64,000 nucleotides of DNA from Ascochyta rabiei (GCF_004011695.2 NC_082420.1:868001-932000); one strand, 5' to 3'; counted from the first letter of the stretch, positions 1 to 11,610 are shown. Notes: generated from the letters alone by a model not told the origin. Numbers and translations: made by a program.

Positions 1-906
<906 letters not shown>

Positions 907-2544
907 AGGAAGAAGTAACCATGATACCATGTTGAAAAGGAGGAATGTTCTAGGAGCTTGAGGAAGGTGCGCAATACCCCCGACGGGCTTACGTGGGTAT
1001 CCGAGGGGCCGCCAGCGCCAGTGTTCCGAACGGTCGGCCCAGCACCAATCTGCTTCCGAAGGACGAAGCAACGCATCGGCCAGCGATAGATACCACAACT
1101 GCAATTGATCACAACAACACGTCAAGTGACCAAGCCCCACGTCTCGTACTCGTGGACTGCAGCACAACCGACTCATGCGCATGAACCTCTCTTATCACTA
1201 TCTTATTATGACCAACGTGGCGGACGATCATCACCTTGTCCTCAAACAAACTTGACTGATAGGTGATTAGCAGGTGCCATATCTCACAGCGGAACTTCCC
1301 CGGGCAAATGATGCTTCGCGGGACCCGCGGACGCTGGCCTGGTCTTCACGATGGTGGAGAGGAACGAGGAGTGCCATGCCACTTTGAGGAGGTACAAGCG
1401 GCGACATACCAACCGTTTCCGGTCACCCCACACTTTCGCAAACGCCACGCTTCGTACGCTTCACTCGACTCCGGCTTGGTGATGAGAACTGTAGTCTTCT
1501 GGTGAAGATCAAACGAGCCAGACACAAAGCTGGTGGTGCGTCGTTCAGCTGCAATGCAACGGTACCATTTGAGCCGCATCGAACAGAAGCGCGGCTGATA
1601 ACAGTGGAAGATACTGTCACTGGATCTAGAGATGGGTCCCGCTGCAACACTAGCGCGACCTCCTCCTCTATCTAGGCTTACGATGCTAGCAAGGGCTTGG
1701 GCGGAAGTATATCAGCGGCTGCTCCCACCTTTGTACCCTCACAAAAAGACTCTACTCTAGTATTTCGATCATCGTTCTTCTTCTCAGCCAAGCCGCAACA
1801 ACTCACGATCTTGAATCTTCACGATAATCGCCAGCCACTGACGTACGAGCCGGTCAGCATTCCGATCAGTGCTTACTCTCGGCTGTGCGTTACGCCAAGC
1901 CAGCGTACAGCAGTGCTGTCATCGGTCTTGTGACAAGCCACCAACGAGTCGCGAAGCAAAGGTCACGTTTTGCCGTCCGTCCAACTATTGTCGCAAGTCC
2001 CTCTACGAGCGAGCTTTGCACAACGACAAGACGCACGCCTATTGCCGGTCCTAGAAGGTATACTTCGACTATACGTCGCCCTGATACCTGCCCAATTATT
2101 TCAAGGCAGCCTGCATAGCATCGCCTATTGATGTCGGTTGATCTACGTCAAGCTTTTCAATCTCTACGCTATCCATCTCGAGTCGAAACCGTCTCGAGAT
2201 CGCAGCTCTCGAAAGTCCATACAGGAGATACGACCCGTCCGTTAAAACCGTAGTCGTTTCGCAAGGCAGCAAAGGTATACTATGGCAGGCAATCGACGGT
2301 CACGGCTCCTGCTAGCCCGACTTGACTGCCCACATCCGCTTGATACTAATTGCAACACAGTAGCAGTGCTTGGAGTTGACATCTTTCTTCTAAAGACACC
2401 AAGTTCGAGTGTTTGATCTCCTTAGCCGTCGCGCTCTACCCCAACGATAACCTCCACGCTGGCGTACACGACTGTTCCGATAATCAGAAAAAGCGGCAGA
2501 TCCCACCTGAATACCAGTAGAAAGTCAAGGACGAAACCGCAATC
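907..2544. other. Intergenic spacer between IDI1 and the GNAT gene
   Basis: No convincing gene on either strand; the open frames here are short and lack family motifs or paired splice sites. A pyrimidine-rich stretch around 1770-1800, downstream of a TATA-like tatatc near 1707, could belong to the promoter or leader of the acetyltransferase gene. That is inference from composition only. Confidence 0.5.
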
Positions 2545-3400
2545 ATGGCGAAGTTGTTTGGTCCCGTCTCGCCAGTTGCCTATAACATGGTTGACACAAA
2601 GTACACCTTGAAGTCTACTAATGTAAAGGCGCATGAAGTTCCTACCAGCTTTGCTCTTCTCAAACAGAAGCCCGCTCCTGCTGTTGTACCTCTGCTCGCC
2701 GATGGTGTACGCTTGGTCACAGTGGAAGAGTACAAGCAGGCAGCTGCCTGTCTGGCCGATGCTTTTGCGGAAGATGATGTTGCTCGTTACTTCATCGATG
2801 TACCTGACCGTGAGCATTGGACTGATGAAGAGAAGTGGGCATTGCATGTAGAGATCATGGAGTACATCACGTACGCTCACATTCTCAAAGGAATGGTGAC
2901 GACCGTCGGAGACTTCGAGGCAGTCGCGCTCTGGTGAGATGACAGCACGGCACCGTCTTCTGGGCAACAGCACTAACACGATTAGGATGCCGCCTGGTCA
3001 GAACATGGACGACTACCTTACCATCTGCCGCAGCGGCCTTTGGCGCCTCAACTACCGCCTCTCGCCCGAGGGCAAGCGTCGCTTCTTCAACGAATTCTTT
3101 CCTCTCCTCCACGACACGATGCACGCGACTCTGGGCGAGCGCGAACTTGACACGTGGTACCTCGTCTATCTGGGCACCCGCCCTGCTGGACGTGGCAAAG
3201 GCCACGCTCGCAAGCTCATTGAGCATGTCACGAAGATGGCAGACCGAGCGGGCCAAGCTTGCTATCTCGAGTCGAGCAATGCGGCCAACCCAGCCATCTA
3301 CAGGAAGTTTGGGTTCGAGGAGCGTCGCACGGTTCATCTGCAGCGGGCACAGCAGAACATCTCGCTAGACATTATGGTGAGAGAGCCAGTGGCTCGTTAG
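2545..3400 (+). CDS. GNAT-family N-acetyltransferase
   Basis: Two exons, 2545-2933 and 2986-3400, joined across a 52-bp intron (GTGAGA donor, CACTAACAC branch region, TTAG acceptor). The join turns L-W | M-P-P-G into a continuous frame and gives 267 residues. The C-terminal half has the acetyl-CoA binding motif A, RPAGRGKGHARKLI (about 3179-3220), preceded by a WYLVYLGT beta strand. It is followed by the YLESSNAANPAIYRKFGFEE segment typical of GNAT motif B. This is the general fungal GNAT type; the acceptor substrate cannot be told from sequence. The start is the first ATG of the frame. No signal peptide or membrane segment is visible, so a soluble intracellular enzyme is likely. Confidence 0.88.
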
Positions 3401-4444
3401 AAGAAGTGAGGCTTCTGGACAGACGAGTTGCTGAGAGTGTGCAATGAGACGAGCGTTGCTTCAACACGTGGGCTCGAGGGGAAGGAACAGGCTGAGTATT
3501 TATCGTTTCTTCAACAGGAACCAGTTTTCTTATACCTTTGGTTACCCTCTTTTTGCAAGTAGCTACATCATGACGATGTGAATAGGAGCATCAAGTTCAG
3601 CGGTGCAGCTCATCTCGTGCTCTCGTTTGCGATATGTGGAGACGTGCAGTGCCGAGGGCAGAGAGAGAGCCGATGATCGACGCACTATTCGATAGCTGGT
3701 CGCGTATCTAACGCGTTGACGACATTGCAAGTGACGAGATGTGTTGTTCCCTCTCGCTACCACGGAGCCCAGGGTGTGCTGCCGAAACTCCATGCACGGC
3801 TCAGTACGGGCGTTTTCCGTTTTTCGTCGTCGTCAGGCAAGTCGCTTAGAGGCCATGGTGGCACAGACCTGTGTTTATCTGTTTATGCTGCAGAGGCGGC
3901 GGGGGCTGTGCGAAAGTACGGTGTACGAGGGGGAGGGTGCGATGATTTGCCTTGTCGCATGCTAGTTCTATGAAACAAACGCAGTGCCAGCGCAGCGCTC
4001 CCATGCCGAGTGTCTGACGGCGGTCCCTCTCATTTCACTGTCCTCTTTGATTTCTCTTCTCCTCTGTCACGTCACTGTCTCTCTCGCACCCTGTTCCCCT
4101 GTTCTCCTGTTCTCCTGTTCTCCTGTTCCCCTGTACCCGTCTGTTGTTTGCGTTCCTTTTCTCGTTGCGCAGACTGCCTTCTCTCTGGCTGCTTTCCTTG
4201 GGCCGCTAGCTGCAGTGGTTGTACTTCACCGCAGACACCTAATCGATAGAGTCTCTCCACTCCACCCCCGCAACTGTCGCACGGCGCACGCAATCACACG
4301 CCTCACCCAACCCCAGCGCGTCAGGGCCTTGACGAGGGTGCAGCGTGCAGGCTGCCAGCACATCACACGCTCCTGCGAAGACACGCGACTGCCTCCGCAG
4401 GGCTCCGGCCACTCGGCCCCATCCTCGACTGAAGGACGTCCACC
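3401..4444. other. Intergenic spacer and probable promoter of the 4445 gene
   Basis: No supported gene. The right half (about 4018-4240) is strongly pyrimidine-rich on the plus strand, as is common in promoters of filamentous ascomycetes, and contains the octamer repeat listed separately. The open frames across it are low-complexity Ser/Leu/Pro translations of CT-rich DNA. Confidence 0.5.
4091..4138. repeat. Octamer minisatellite CTGTTCYC, six copies
   Basis: Six consecutive 8-bp units (CTGTTCCC, CTGTTCTC three times, CTGTTCCC, CTGTACCC) sit in the CT-rich promoter-like region about 310 bp upstream of the 4445 start codon. Confidence 0.9.
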
Positions 4445-5827
4445 ATGGTGACGCAACGCCGCTACTCGGTCACCGGCCAGACACCTCCAGACGACGCAGA
4501 AGCCCTGAAAGCCGGCTCGCCGAAGCTGCATGCGCTCGACACCAGCGTACAGTCCAGTTGCGGGCTCTGTGAGAGCGGAGCAGAGGCGAGCAGGACGCGC
4601 CGGACCAGCAGGGCGGGCAAGGCACTCGAGGACAGCGCCACGGCCCAGCTGCGCGGGCGCAAGATGTCTCCTTCCTGCACCATCACACGCACGTCCAGCA
4701 AGCGCTCAGCGACCCAGCTCCCCTCCCCGAGCTCGCCGACACGCGAGCTGCCGCCCAAGATGGCACGGTACCGCCTGAGCTACAACGAGCCAGGCATGGA
4801 CACCGACACCGACACCGACTCGGATGTCACCGATGTCTTGCGCGACCGAAGCGACAGGGAAGACGACTGGACGCTCAACAGCCAGGCCACCTCCATGCCC
4901 TCGACGCCAGACTTCACGCTGCCGCTCAGCGCGCTATGCCTGCCAGACGCAGAAGGCGACGGTATGGACGTCGAGGACTTTGCCCTCTCTCCACCCCACT
5001 CTCGAAACCACAGCCTGAACTGCGCCCACCTGGACGAAAAGCTGGCCCTGCAGCGCGACTGGGCCGTCTTCAAGCAGGCCAACGCCCTCCTCGAATCGCA
5101 GATGAAGCACCTGGAGCGCATCGCCCCACCCCAAACCCAGGAGATCAGCTCTCACACGCCAGTCACCTTCCTCACCCTCCCGCCCGAGATCCGCTACCAG
5201 ATCTACCGCCTGGACACGGACCTCGTCAAATCCAAGCCCCTGTGCTACTGCCTCGAGAACGCCGGGTCCAAGATCCAGCACCCTTTCGCCAGCGTCAGCA
5301 CGCAGATCCGCCGCGAAGCTCTGGCCATGTTCTACAGCTACAACACCTGGGCCATCAAGACAGAGTACAAGATGTTCTACGAGGCCTTCCAGGACTGGAT
5401 CATCCGGCTAGGCGACGGAGCCGGGATGCTGCGCCTTGTGACGTTGAGCGTGAGGGGGAAGCTGTTCAAACCGGTGAAAACGCATGCGCAGAGCGTGGTA
5501 GTGAACGGGCAGATTGTGGTGATACACACGGGGCACGCGCCTGCTGGGGGTGGCATGCTCCCGAGCGCAACGAGAGAAGAAATGTACAGTCCGCCAGACG
5601 GGGAGGCGAGTTTCATGCTGGACTTGAGCGAGAAGTTTGCTGGTGGGCGGGTGCAGCTCACGCGCAACGACGGGACAGAAAGTGCAGGCGAGAAGGGGAG
5701 AGTGCAGCTCGAGAAGATGGTGCAAGCAGTGTGGGAAAAGCGGAGAGACGGCAGCCTGAACGGACAGGACTGGATCAGTCTAGTGGACGAATTCCTCAGC
5801 TTCGTCGGCATGGTCGGTGTATGGTGA
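4445..5827 (+). CDS. Uncharacterised 2EXR/F-box-like protein, 460 aa
   Basis: Single-exon frame of 460 residues starting at an ATG in a near-ideal Kozak context (CCACCATGG). The N-terminal ~230 residues are Ser/Thr/Arg-rich and look disordered, with an acidic DTDTDTDSD stretch near residue 120. From about residue 240 there is FLTLPPEIRYQIYRL, the hallmark of the fungal 2EXR/F-box-like family, followed by the family-typical region about former-exon residues and bristle-free alpha/beta segments (CYCLENAG, ALAMFYSYNTWAI). Such proteins are numerous in Pezizomycotina and mostly of unknown function; an adaptor role is only inference. The frame ends VGMVGVW-stop, and the stop overlaps a GTGAGC that could be read as a splice donor. 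The DNA beyond is a TG microsatellite, so I keep the stop. Confidence 0.8.
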   Translation: MVTQRRYSVTGQTPPDDAEALKAGSPKLHALDTSVQSSCGLCESGAEASRTRRTSRAGKALEDSATAQLRGRKMSPSCTITRTSSKRSATQLPSPSSPTRELPPKMARYRLSYNEPGMDTDTDTDSDVTDVLRDRSDREDDWTLNSQATSMPSTPDFTLPLSALCLPDAEGDGMDVEDFALSPPHSRNHSLNCAHLDEKLALQRDWAVFKQANALLESQMKHLERIAPPQTQEISSHTPVTFLTLPPEIRYQIYRLDTDLVKSKPLCYCLENAGSKIQHPFASVSTQIRREALAMFYSYNTWAIKTEYKMFYEAFQDWIIRLGDGAGMLRLVTLSVRGKLFKPVKTHAQSVVVNGQIVVIHTGHAPAGGGMLPSATREEMYSPPDGEASFMLDLSEKFAGGRVQLTRNDGTESAGEKGRVQLEKMVQAVWEKRRDGSLNGQDWISLVDEFLSFVGMVGVW

Positions 5828-5851
5828 GCTACAGCCCCACGACCGAACGCG

Positions 5852-5951
5852 ACCTGTGTGTGTGTGTATGTGTGGATGTGTGTGGGTGTGTGTGTACGTG
5901 TGTGTATGTGTGTATGTGTGCGTGTGTGCGTGCGTGCGTGTGTGTGTGTAC
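5852..5951. repeat. TG-rich microsatellite
   Basis: Imperfect (TG)n with TGTA, TGGA and TGCG interruptions, starting 25 bp after the stop codon of the 2EXR-like gene. Confidence 0.95.
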
Positions 5952-6084
5952 ATGCTTTCGAGTCCGATATATCCCCCCTTTTGCTTCTTTTCTTTTCTTT
6001 CCCCATGTGCGTTCAAGCCCTCGCTGCATTTCCGGCGCACGACGAATCCACGCATCTCGCCGGCGCAAAACAAACGCTGCATGC

Positions 6085-6124
6085 CCTACCTACCTACCTA
6101 CCTACCTACCTACCTATCTATCTA
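6085..6124. repeat. CCTA tetranucleotide repeat
   Basis: About eight CCTA units grading into CTAT units, in the 3' flank of the 2EXR-like gene. Confidence 0.93.
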
Positions 6125-6312
6125 CACGACAAACCCGCCCGCCACCGTGGCCCAGGCACAAAAGCGACGTTTTCTTCCCATCTCGATCAAACAACCGGCT
6201 AGCCAGCTCAGGTCGAAGCTGGCCCGTGAAGCGCGCACGGCGGATTTCTTCTTCTTCTTCTCTTCTCTTCTCTCTTGCTTTGGGGCGGCTTTGCAAGGAG
6301 GGACTGGATGAT

Positions 6313-6785
6313 TCTGTCTATCCATCTACACCAACCTTGGTAGATAACACAAGAAGAGAATATATATATTTATGTATGAATATATAATCGTACGCGTAGA
6401 AACAAAGCAGTAGATGTGAAATGATAGTTACCTTGAGCGTTTGTTGTTGTTGTTGTCTTTCTTGTGTCATTTCTATCTATCTATCTATCTACACTGACCT
6501 TGGTAGATAACATAAGAAGAGAATATATGCATATATATAACCTTACACGTAGAAACAAAGCAGTAGATGTGAAATGATAGTTACCTTGAGCGTTTGTTGT
6601 TGTTGTGTCTTTCTTGTGTCATTTCTATCTATCTATATATCTTTCTATCCATCTACACTAACCTTGGTAGATAAGAAAAGAAGAGAAATTATATTGATAT
6701 ATAATCGTACGCGTAAAAACAAGGCAGTAGACGCGAAGTAATAGTCAACCTAAGCATTCATCATTGTGTGTCTTTCTTATGTTGT
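6313..6785. repeat. 163-bp tandem repeat, about three copies
   Basis: The block containing ccttggtagata recurs at 6335, 6498 and 6662, giving periods of 163 and 164 bp. The same order of subsegments (TATCTA run, ccttggtagata, GAATATAT, cgtagaaacaaagcagtaga, a GTT run, TCTTTCTTGTGTC) is kept in each copy. Copies 1 and 2 are very similar. Copy 3 is more diverged (caaggcagtagacgcgaagt). No coding frame is kept. Confidence 0.92.
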
Positions 6786-7028
6786 TTTTAACGTCAAAGG
6801 GAAATGCAAAGGGTAGGGTAGGTAGATAGCACGGTAATGAAAAGCAGTGTAGGATGTAGTCTTGGATGGATGTCGGGCACCTGTCTTGGTTGTGCGACAG
6901 TACGCCTGCGGTCTCATGTTAGCCTGGCCGTGCTTGCTGCATGGTTGCCCAGCGACCGTCATCAAGGTCTGCAACAAGCACACACAACAAGCACACACCA
7001 GCATGGGTGGTGAAGGTGTTGCCCAAGC

Positions 7029-7078
7029 AGTGTGAGTGTGAGTGTGTTAGTGTGAGTGTGTGAGTGTGTGAGTGTGAT
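7029..7078. repeat. GTGTGA-type microsatellite
   Basis: Repeats of GTGTGA with one GTGTTA variant. Confidence 0.9.
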
Positions 7079-7230
7079 AGACCTCTCGGCCCGCTTACAG
7101 AACGCACGGCCCTGCCGTCACTGGGTCACTGGGGCCGGCAGACGCGCGTCGCGTGCAGGTTGCGGGAAGCTAGTCCGGATGTAGGCGGACATGTCCAGGC
7201 CGGGCGCAGGAGGCGCGGGTTGTCGAGGTG

Positions 7231-7294
7231 CGTTTTGGCGTTTTGGCGTTTTGGCGTTTTGGCGTTTTGGCGTTTTGGCGGGTTGGCGGGTTGA
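7231..7294. repeat. Octamer minisatellite CGTTTTGG, six perfect plus two variant copies
   Basis: Perfect 8-bp units run from 7231 to 7278, followed by CGGGTTGG and CGGGTTGA. Confidence 0.95.
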
Positions 7295-8108
7295 CGCTTT
7301 GGTGGACCAGCCGGCGGGCAGCGATCGAGAGTGAGTTGGAAGTGGATCGCTGACAGACGCCGGGGCGATGAAGGAGCACGCAGCATGGAGCGCAGGCTCA
7401 CGTTTCGAAACAGATGGCCAATGGGGCAGCAGCAAGAGGCGCTATTTGCAGCCCATTTCGCTTCAGCAGTTCTTTAGTTGCGCCATCCTGGGGAGGACAA
7501 GGCTGGGGCCGGCCCAGCCTCGTGTGTGGAGGACTGGAGTGGAGGATTGGAGCCTTGGAGGAGCTTGGAACACTGTACAGGAGACAGGCGACGGGGTGTT
7601 GGGGGGCGTTGCAGTGCGTGGGTGAGGGGCACTCGACTGTGACAGGCACAGAGCTACCTGCGTGCATGCACCGGTGCAGTGAACGGTGGCAACTGCAGGC
7701 AGAGTCGTCTCGTCATCTTGCCTGGATGGCCGTGGCTGGTTCAACACGCTCGGACTCGGCCTCCCACCCGCTTTGGTGCGCAGAGCAGCAGAGCAGGGCA
7801 GAGCGGGCCCCTGCACTGGACTGTATCGACCGAGCCCTGCGCACTCGCACTCGCACACCTCGTCCGCCTCTGCGTCCGCTGCCTCTGCCTCGATTGTCAT
7901 TGCCCCTCCCGTCTCGCTGTGGGCGCGCTGCATCCCGGCACACGACTCGCTGCGCCCAGCGACCACCCTCGACCGCCTCGACCGCCTCGACCGCCACGAC
8001 CGCCACGACGTTCACCACGACGACGACGACGACGACCACCACCACCACCACGACCACCACCACCTGCGCGCCGACAGCTCGGTGCTTGGGAACGAGCAGC
8101 CCAGGATC

Positions 8109-8194
8109 ATGAGTAGCGCCCACCTAGTCTCGACGTCAACCCCCAATCTCCATCACCATCACGATCCCCCATCACCGCCCCCACCACCACCACC

Positions 8195-8275
<81 letters not shown>

Positions 8276-9156
8276 CCGCCCGCCCTCGCCCGCCCCCTCC
8301 GCCGACCGCCTGGTCTCCTCGCCGGCCTCGGGCTACGCCAGCGCGAGCCCCCTCGGCGCCCCCTTCTACCCGCGCCCGTGCGACTACGGCGGCTACCAGC
8401 GCCTGAGCGCCCACATGCCTCTCGACATCCTGCCGCGCGCACATTGGCTCAGCCGCGTGCGCTCATGTCTGCGCCTGCTCATCATCGTCCTGAGCGGCGC
8501 CGTCGTCTCCATGCTGATGCACACCCTCCGCGTCTATAGGGGGAACCGCTATCTCGAGCTGCGCAAAGGCGAGATCCCCATGGTCTGGCCCGCCCACACT
8601 AACCTAGCCCCTACCATCATCCTCGTCGCCGTTGCCGGCGCAAACTTCCTGGCCTCGGTCGCCATCCTCTCGCTGAGCTTCAAGCGCTCCTTTCGCCGCC
8701 CCATTCGCTCCAGGGACCTGTACCGCATCGTCGTCGGGAGCTTCGGCGTCGTCCTGTGGGCCGCTGCCCTGGTCGTCTTCCATCTGCTCGACAATGCAAG
8801 CAAAGCCAGCCTGGGCCGCTACTCGTGCACGAACCAGGGCCTCATGACCAACGGGCGCTACCAGTACCGCGCAGTCTGCGAGGAGCAGGTGAGTTCCCAC
8901 TTGAACCATTCCTCCTGCCTTCACAACCCTACACAACACATTCACCCATACTGACCACCGTCAGAGCGTCGCCTTCTACACAGCAATGGGCGCCGCCTCC
9001 GCCGAGCTCTTGACCCTCATCACCCTCGCCGCCTCCACCATCCGCTCGATACGGGAAGAGCCACCGCTCCCTACCATCCAGATACACGAGAAGAAGAACT
9101 CGAATCACCTCAGCACGGGCTGGAAACCCACACGGCCCAAATCCTGGATACAGTAG
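8109..9156 (+). CDS. Fungal four-transmembrane protein with polyglutamine tract
   Basis: Exons 8109-8888 and 8965-9156, intron 8889-8964 (GTGAGT, CTGAC branch site, CAG), giving 323 residues. The N-terminus is low complexity: a His/Pro stretch, 26 consecutive Gln, then Pro/Ser. Four hydrophobic segments follow at about residues 121-141, 168-192, 205-227 and 264-285. Two Cys (about 239 and 256) lie in the loop before the last helix and could pair outside the membrane. The topology and the C-terminal AFYTAMGAASAELLTLIT helix match an uncharacterised fungal four-helix (MARVEL-like) membrane protein type, but I cannot name the family. The frame is open up to an ATG at 7686. I prefer 8109 because the extension is triplet-repeat sequence. 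Confidence 0.8.
8196..8273 (+). repeat. Pure (CAA)26 tract encoding polyglutamine
   Basis: 78 bp of uninterrupted CAA inside the first exon of the four-helix membrane protein gene. Confidence 0.97.
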
Positions 9157-9438
9157 CATCAATACCACTGTTTGTCTTTGTTTCTGTTCCTTTTCCTTTT
9201 TTTTCTCTTTCTTTTTCTCTTTCTCTCTCTCCTCTCTTCTGTACATACCCATATACACACGGCTCCCACATCTCTGCATGATACCCCGGACCACATTTAC
9301 AGCCCGCCTAATTCATTCATCTCTGCTTCCACCGGCGTTTTTTTGCAATTCTTTTTTTTTCTCCATCTCGACCTCACGACGAATGGACTGCTTTGCATTG
9401 TTTTGCATTGCTTTACATCTAAGCTGCCTCTCTCTCTT

Positions 9439-9484
<46 letters not shown>

Positions 9485-9795
9485 AGACATACCAAAAAGC
9501 ACCATCCATCAAACGAGCCACATGAGCCGGGACTGCGCTGCAACTCCCCCGAAAGCACAATTTTTTCTTCTTCTTCGAGAACACGACTCTTGTAATCAAG
9601 TAAAGAAAGCAAGGAAGAAAGCGAGAAGAAGAATAAACAAAAGAATAGACACAGCTTCCTTTCGCTGCCCTCGAACCGCTCACATGCACTTGGTTGGCGT
9701 GGCGAATCGGTGAAGGAGCTTGTTTCCAAATCTCATCTCGTGTGAACCTATTTCCGGTTTCTGGGATCTTCGTTTCTCTTTTTTACGATCGTGAT
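9157..9795. other. 3' flank of the membrane-protein gene, pyrimidine-rich
   Basis: Low-complexity T/C-rich DNA (9170-9250 and 9330-9360) with a CT/CA microsatellite, and no gene. This is the last ordinary-composition DNA before the repeat block. Confidence 0.6.
9427..9480. repeat. (CT)n(CA)n compound microsatellite
   Basis: CT run followed directly by about 13 CA units. Confidence 0.95.
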
Positions 9796-9962
9796 GTGAT
9801 GTAATGTACTAGCTACTCTTCTTTTCTTTTATACAAAGGTAATGTAATGTACTAGTTGCTCTTCTTTTCCTTTCTGTATAAAGTACTGTGATGTAGCAGC
9901 TACTTTTTCCTTTTACACAAAGGTAATGTAATGTAGCAGCTGCTCTTCTTTTCCTTTCTATA
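9796..9962 (+). repeat. Left part of a 44-bp satellite array (four monomers)
   Basis: Four monomers of about 40-48 bp, each opening with GTRATGTAATGTA-like sequence, then an AGCTACTCTTCTTTTC core. Two tail types alternate (TTATACAAAG versus CCTTTCTATATAAA), so the higher-order unit is a dimer. The array is cut after CCTTTCTATA by the Fot1-like element and resumes at 37404. These left copies keep CAG/TGT dinucleotides, unlike most right-hand copies. Confidence 0.9.
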
Positions 9963-10034
9963 ACGTACTCCACGGGTGAGCGGATCAAACGGGTGAGCGG
10001 ATCACTCTGCCAAGACCACACCAAACCTCCACCT
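9963..10034 (+). repeat. Left terminal inverted repeat of the Fot1-like element
   Basis: About 72 bp matching the inverted right end. It contains an internal direct repeat of GGGTGAGCGGATCA. It is not mutated, whereas the right copy reads GGTAAGC where this reads GGTGAGC. Confidence 0.9.
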
Positions 10035-10054
10035 TACCACGCAATGCCTTAACA

Positions 10055-10348
10055 ACAACATTAATCTACGCCCTTAAGAGAAGCTATAATACAGCTTGCG
10101 CTCTAGGTAATTAAATAAGATATTATACTTACCTTATAATGCGCTGCAGCTATATATAATGCGCCTTACAGCACACTATACACTTAATACACAGAATAAC
10201 CTACATAAGCTAATTATACGCTAGTTTAACAGATTATAGACTAGAATAAGAAGAACGTAATTACTAAGTATATCCTTAAGCTAGATATATAAGTATTTAC
10301 CCTTTAGCTAGCTACTATAGCTAATATAGCTAATTCTTTGTATACTAA
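10055..10348 (+). pseudogene. Fot1-like transposase, N-terminal part
   Basis: Frame containing EAIIQLAL...AAAIYNAPYSTL...VITKYILKLDI...IANSLYTN, the helix-turn-helix DNA-binding region typical of Fot1/pogo transposases, with about 11 internal TAG/TAA codons. The frame ends at the A1 insertion and resumes at 35922. Confidence 0.78.
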
Positions 10349-10503
10349 TGTTATAGACTAGCCTTAGGGTAGGATGTAATAAGGGTTAATATAGTATTGT
10401 ATCTCTTAAGGAGGTAACACGTTGCGTGTCCTTCTAATATGTCTGTAGGGCACGTAACCACCCTATCTTGCTTAAGGCTTAGATAAGGTCTAAGCCTATA
10501 ACA
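10349..10503 (-). repeat. 3' LTR of A1 (155 bp)
   Basis: Same length and near-identical to 35767-35921 and to the A2 LTR. Ends are TGTTATAG and CTATAACA. Confidence 0.93.
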
Positions 10504-11352
10504 TACCTCCTTTCCCTATCTCTCCCTAGCTAAATGTATTTTGTAGGGTCCTTTCTGCGTTTTTTATAGATTAGAGGGACGCTAGTAGCAGGTAAACCCT
10601 AGAGCTAGTTGTAGTTGCGTAAGGGCCTACCTCTTAGTAAGTTAGCTGCTAGTCTAGTCTGTAGTTTACCTAGGGTAGTCCCTACACGCACCTAGGTTGT
10701 TTTTGTTTTATCTAGCGCACCTGCCTAAATTAGCTACTGTACTACTCTATACTCCTACCTAACCTACCTATCTTACGCCTACCCTATTTTTTTTTATATT
10801 ACGCCTACGTTTAACCTACTATATCTGTTATTACTTCTAGTTATAGCTACTAGGCTACTAGCTAAGGAGCTAGTAGACCCCCTAGAGGGGGCAGTTATAG
10901 TCTACTACAGTCCCTCCCCTCTACCTATAACATTCCCCTAGTATTTTTTTTTCTATAGTTTCTAATTTAGTTATAGGGCCTAATAGTATATATAGAAAGC
11001 TTGCTGCTGTTATATAGGCAACTATAAGGTTAAGAGTAATTTAGATAATAAGGACCTAGTCTCTATCTCTGCTAGTGCTGTCCTGTACTACCTATACTAC
11101 CTCCTTACTATCCTTACTAGTTAGCCTTATACGTGTCCTACTTCTATTATAGGCCTACCTACCTACTAACCTTCTATAGCTAACTGTATTCCTAGCGCTA
11201 GTAAGACGTGCTGTACCTGCGCTAAGCATAAGCATACTTACGTACATAATAATAACCTCTTTACTACAAATACTAAGCTCTACTATGTCTAGTGTAACTT
11301 TAAGCAGTACATCTAAGTATATATCTCTGTCCTAGCCCTATATTCCTAACTA
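10504..11352 (+). other. A1 3' end region with plus-sense Cys-rich coding-like stretch
   Basis: The last 850 bp of A1 before its 3' LTR. In plus sense, antisense to A1 pol, 11190-11350 reads IANCIPSASKTCCTCAKHKH followed by T-Y-V-H. The CxxCxxxxxxC-like spacing appears if the Tyr is a RIP-changed Cys. C1 is inserted directly downstream. Confidence 0.4.
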
Positions 11353-11356
11353 ATAG

Positions 11357-11610
11357 TGTGCTAGTACATACAGTGACTTCCTTAGTAAGAACTAGGATGC
11401 TTAGCTAGTGTACGTAATCTGGCCGGCAGAGGGGTATAAGAGACCTTAACAGGAACTGTTAAGGAGAGACCCTACGACAACAACTGGTAACACTTACTTA
11501 TAGAATTCAACTACCATATTACTTATCTCTTTAACCCTTAACAATAATAATAATAAGTATCCTTCCTAATATGCCTACTAACAAGATACTTTAATACTTA
11601 TACTAGAACA
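11357..11610 (+). repeat. 5' LTR of C1 (254 bp)
   Basis: Starts TGTGCTAGTACATACAG and ends ACTAGAACA. It contains a TATA box (GGGGTATAAGAG, about 11431) and, just after it, a perfect hairpin CCTTAACAG-GAA-CTGTTAAGG (11444-11464). Confidence 0.93.

Larger units (their letters stand above)
6786..8108. other. Intergenic region and probable promoter/leader of the 8109 gene
   Basis: No independent gene is supported. It holds two simple repeats, listed separately. The last part (7686-8108) is open in the same frame as the membrane-protein gene, so an N-terminal extension is possible. Its tail at 7970-8065 is a degenerate ctcgaccgc/cac/gac triplet repeat that would encode Leu-Asp-Arg, Asp and His runs, which looks like expanded non-coding DNA. 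Confidence 0.5.

Noticed and set aside
5824..5960. Possible splice donor GTGAGC at the end of the 2EXR-like gene
   Set aside because: No downstream exon with family similarity; the following DNA is a TG microsatellite.
5377..6006. Minus-strand open frame of about 209 codons
   Set aside because: It is antisense to the 2EXR-like gene and the TG repeat (Thr-His repeats).
4936..6387. Long open frame of 483 codons overlapping the 2EXR-like gene
   Set aside because: It is the shifted frame of the real gene plus TG and CCTA microsatellites; the translation is Arg/Pro-rich and then Cys-Val repeats, with no domain.
7231..7294. CRISPR-like array
   Set aside because: The units are contiguous 8-bp repeats without spacers, in a eukaryotic genome.
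7414..8112. Overlapping open frames of 145-232 codons upstream of the membrane-protein gene
   Set aside because: They consist of Thr/Arg/Pro translations of triplet repeats and give no family signal.
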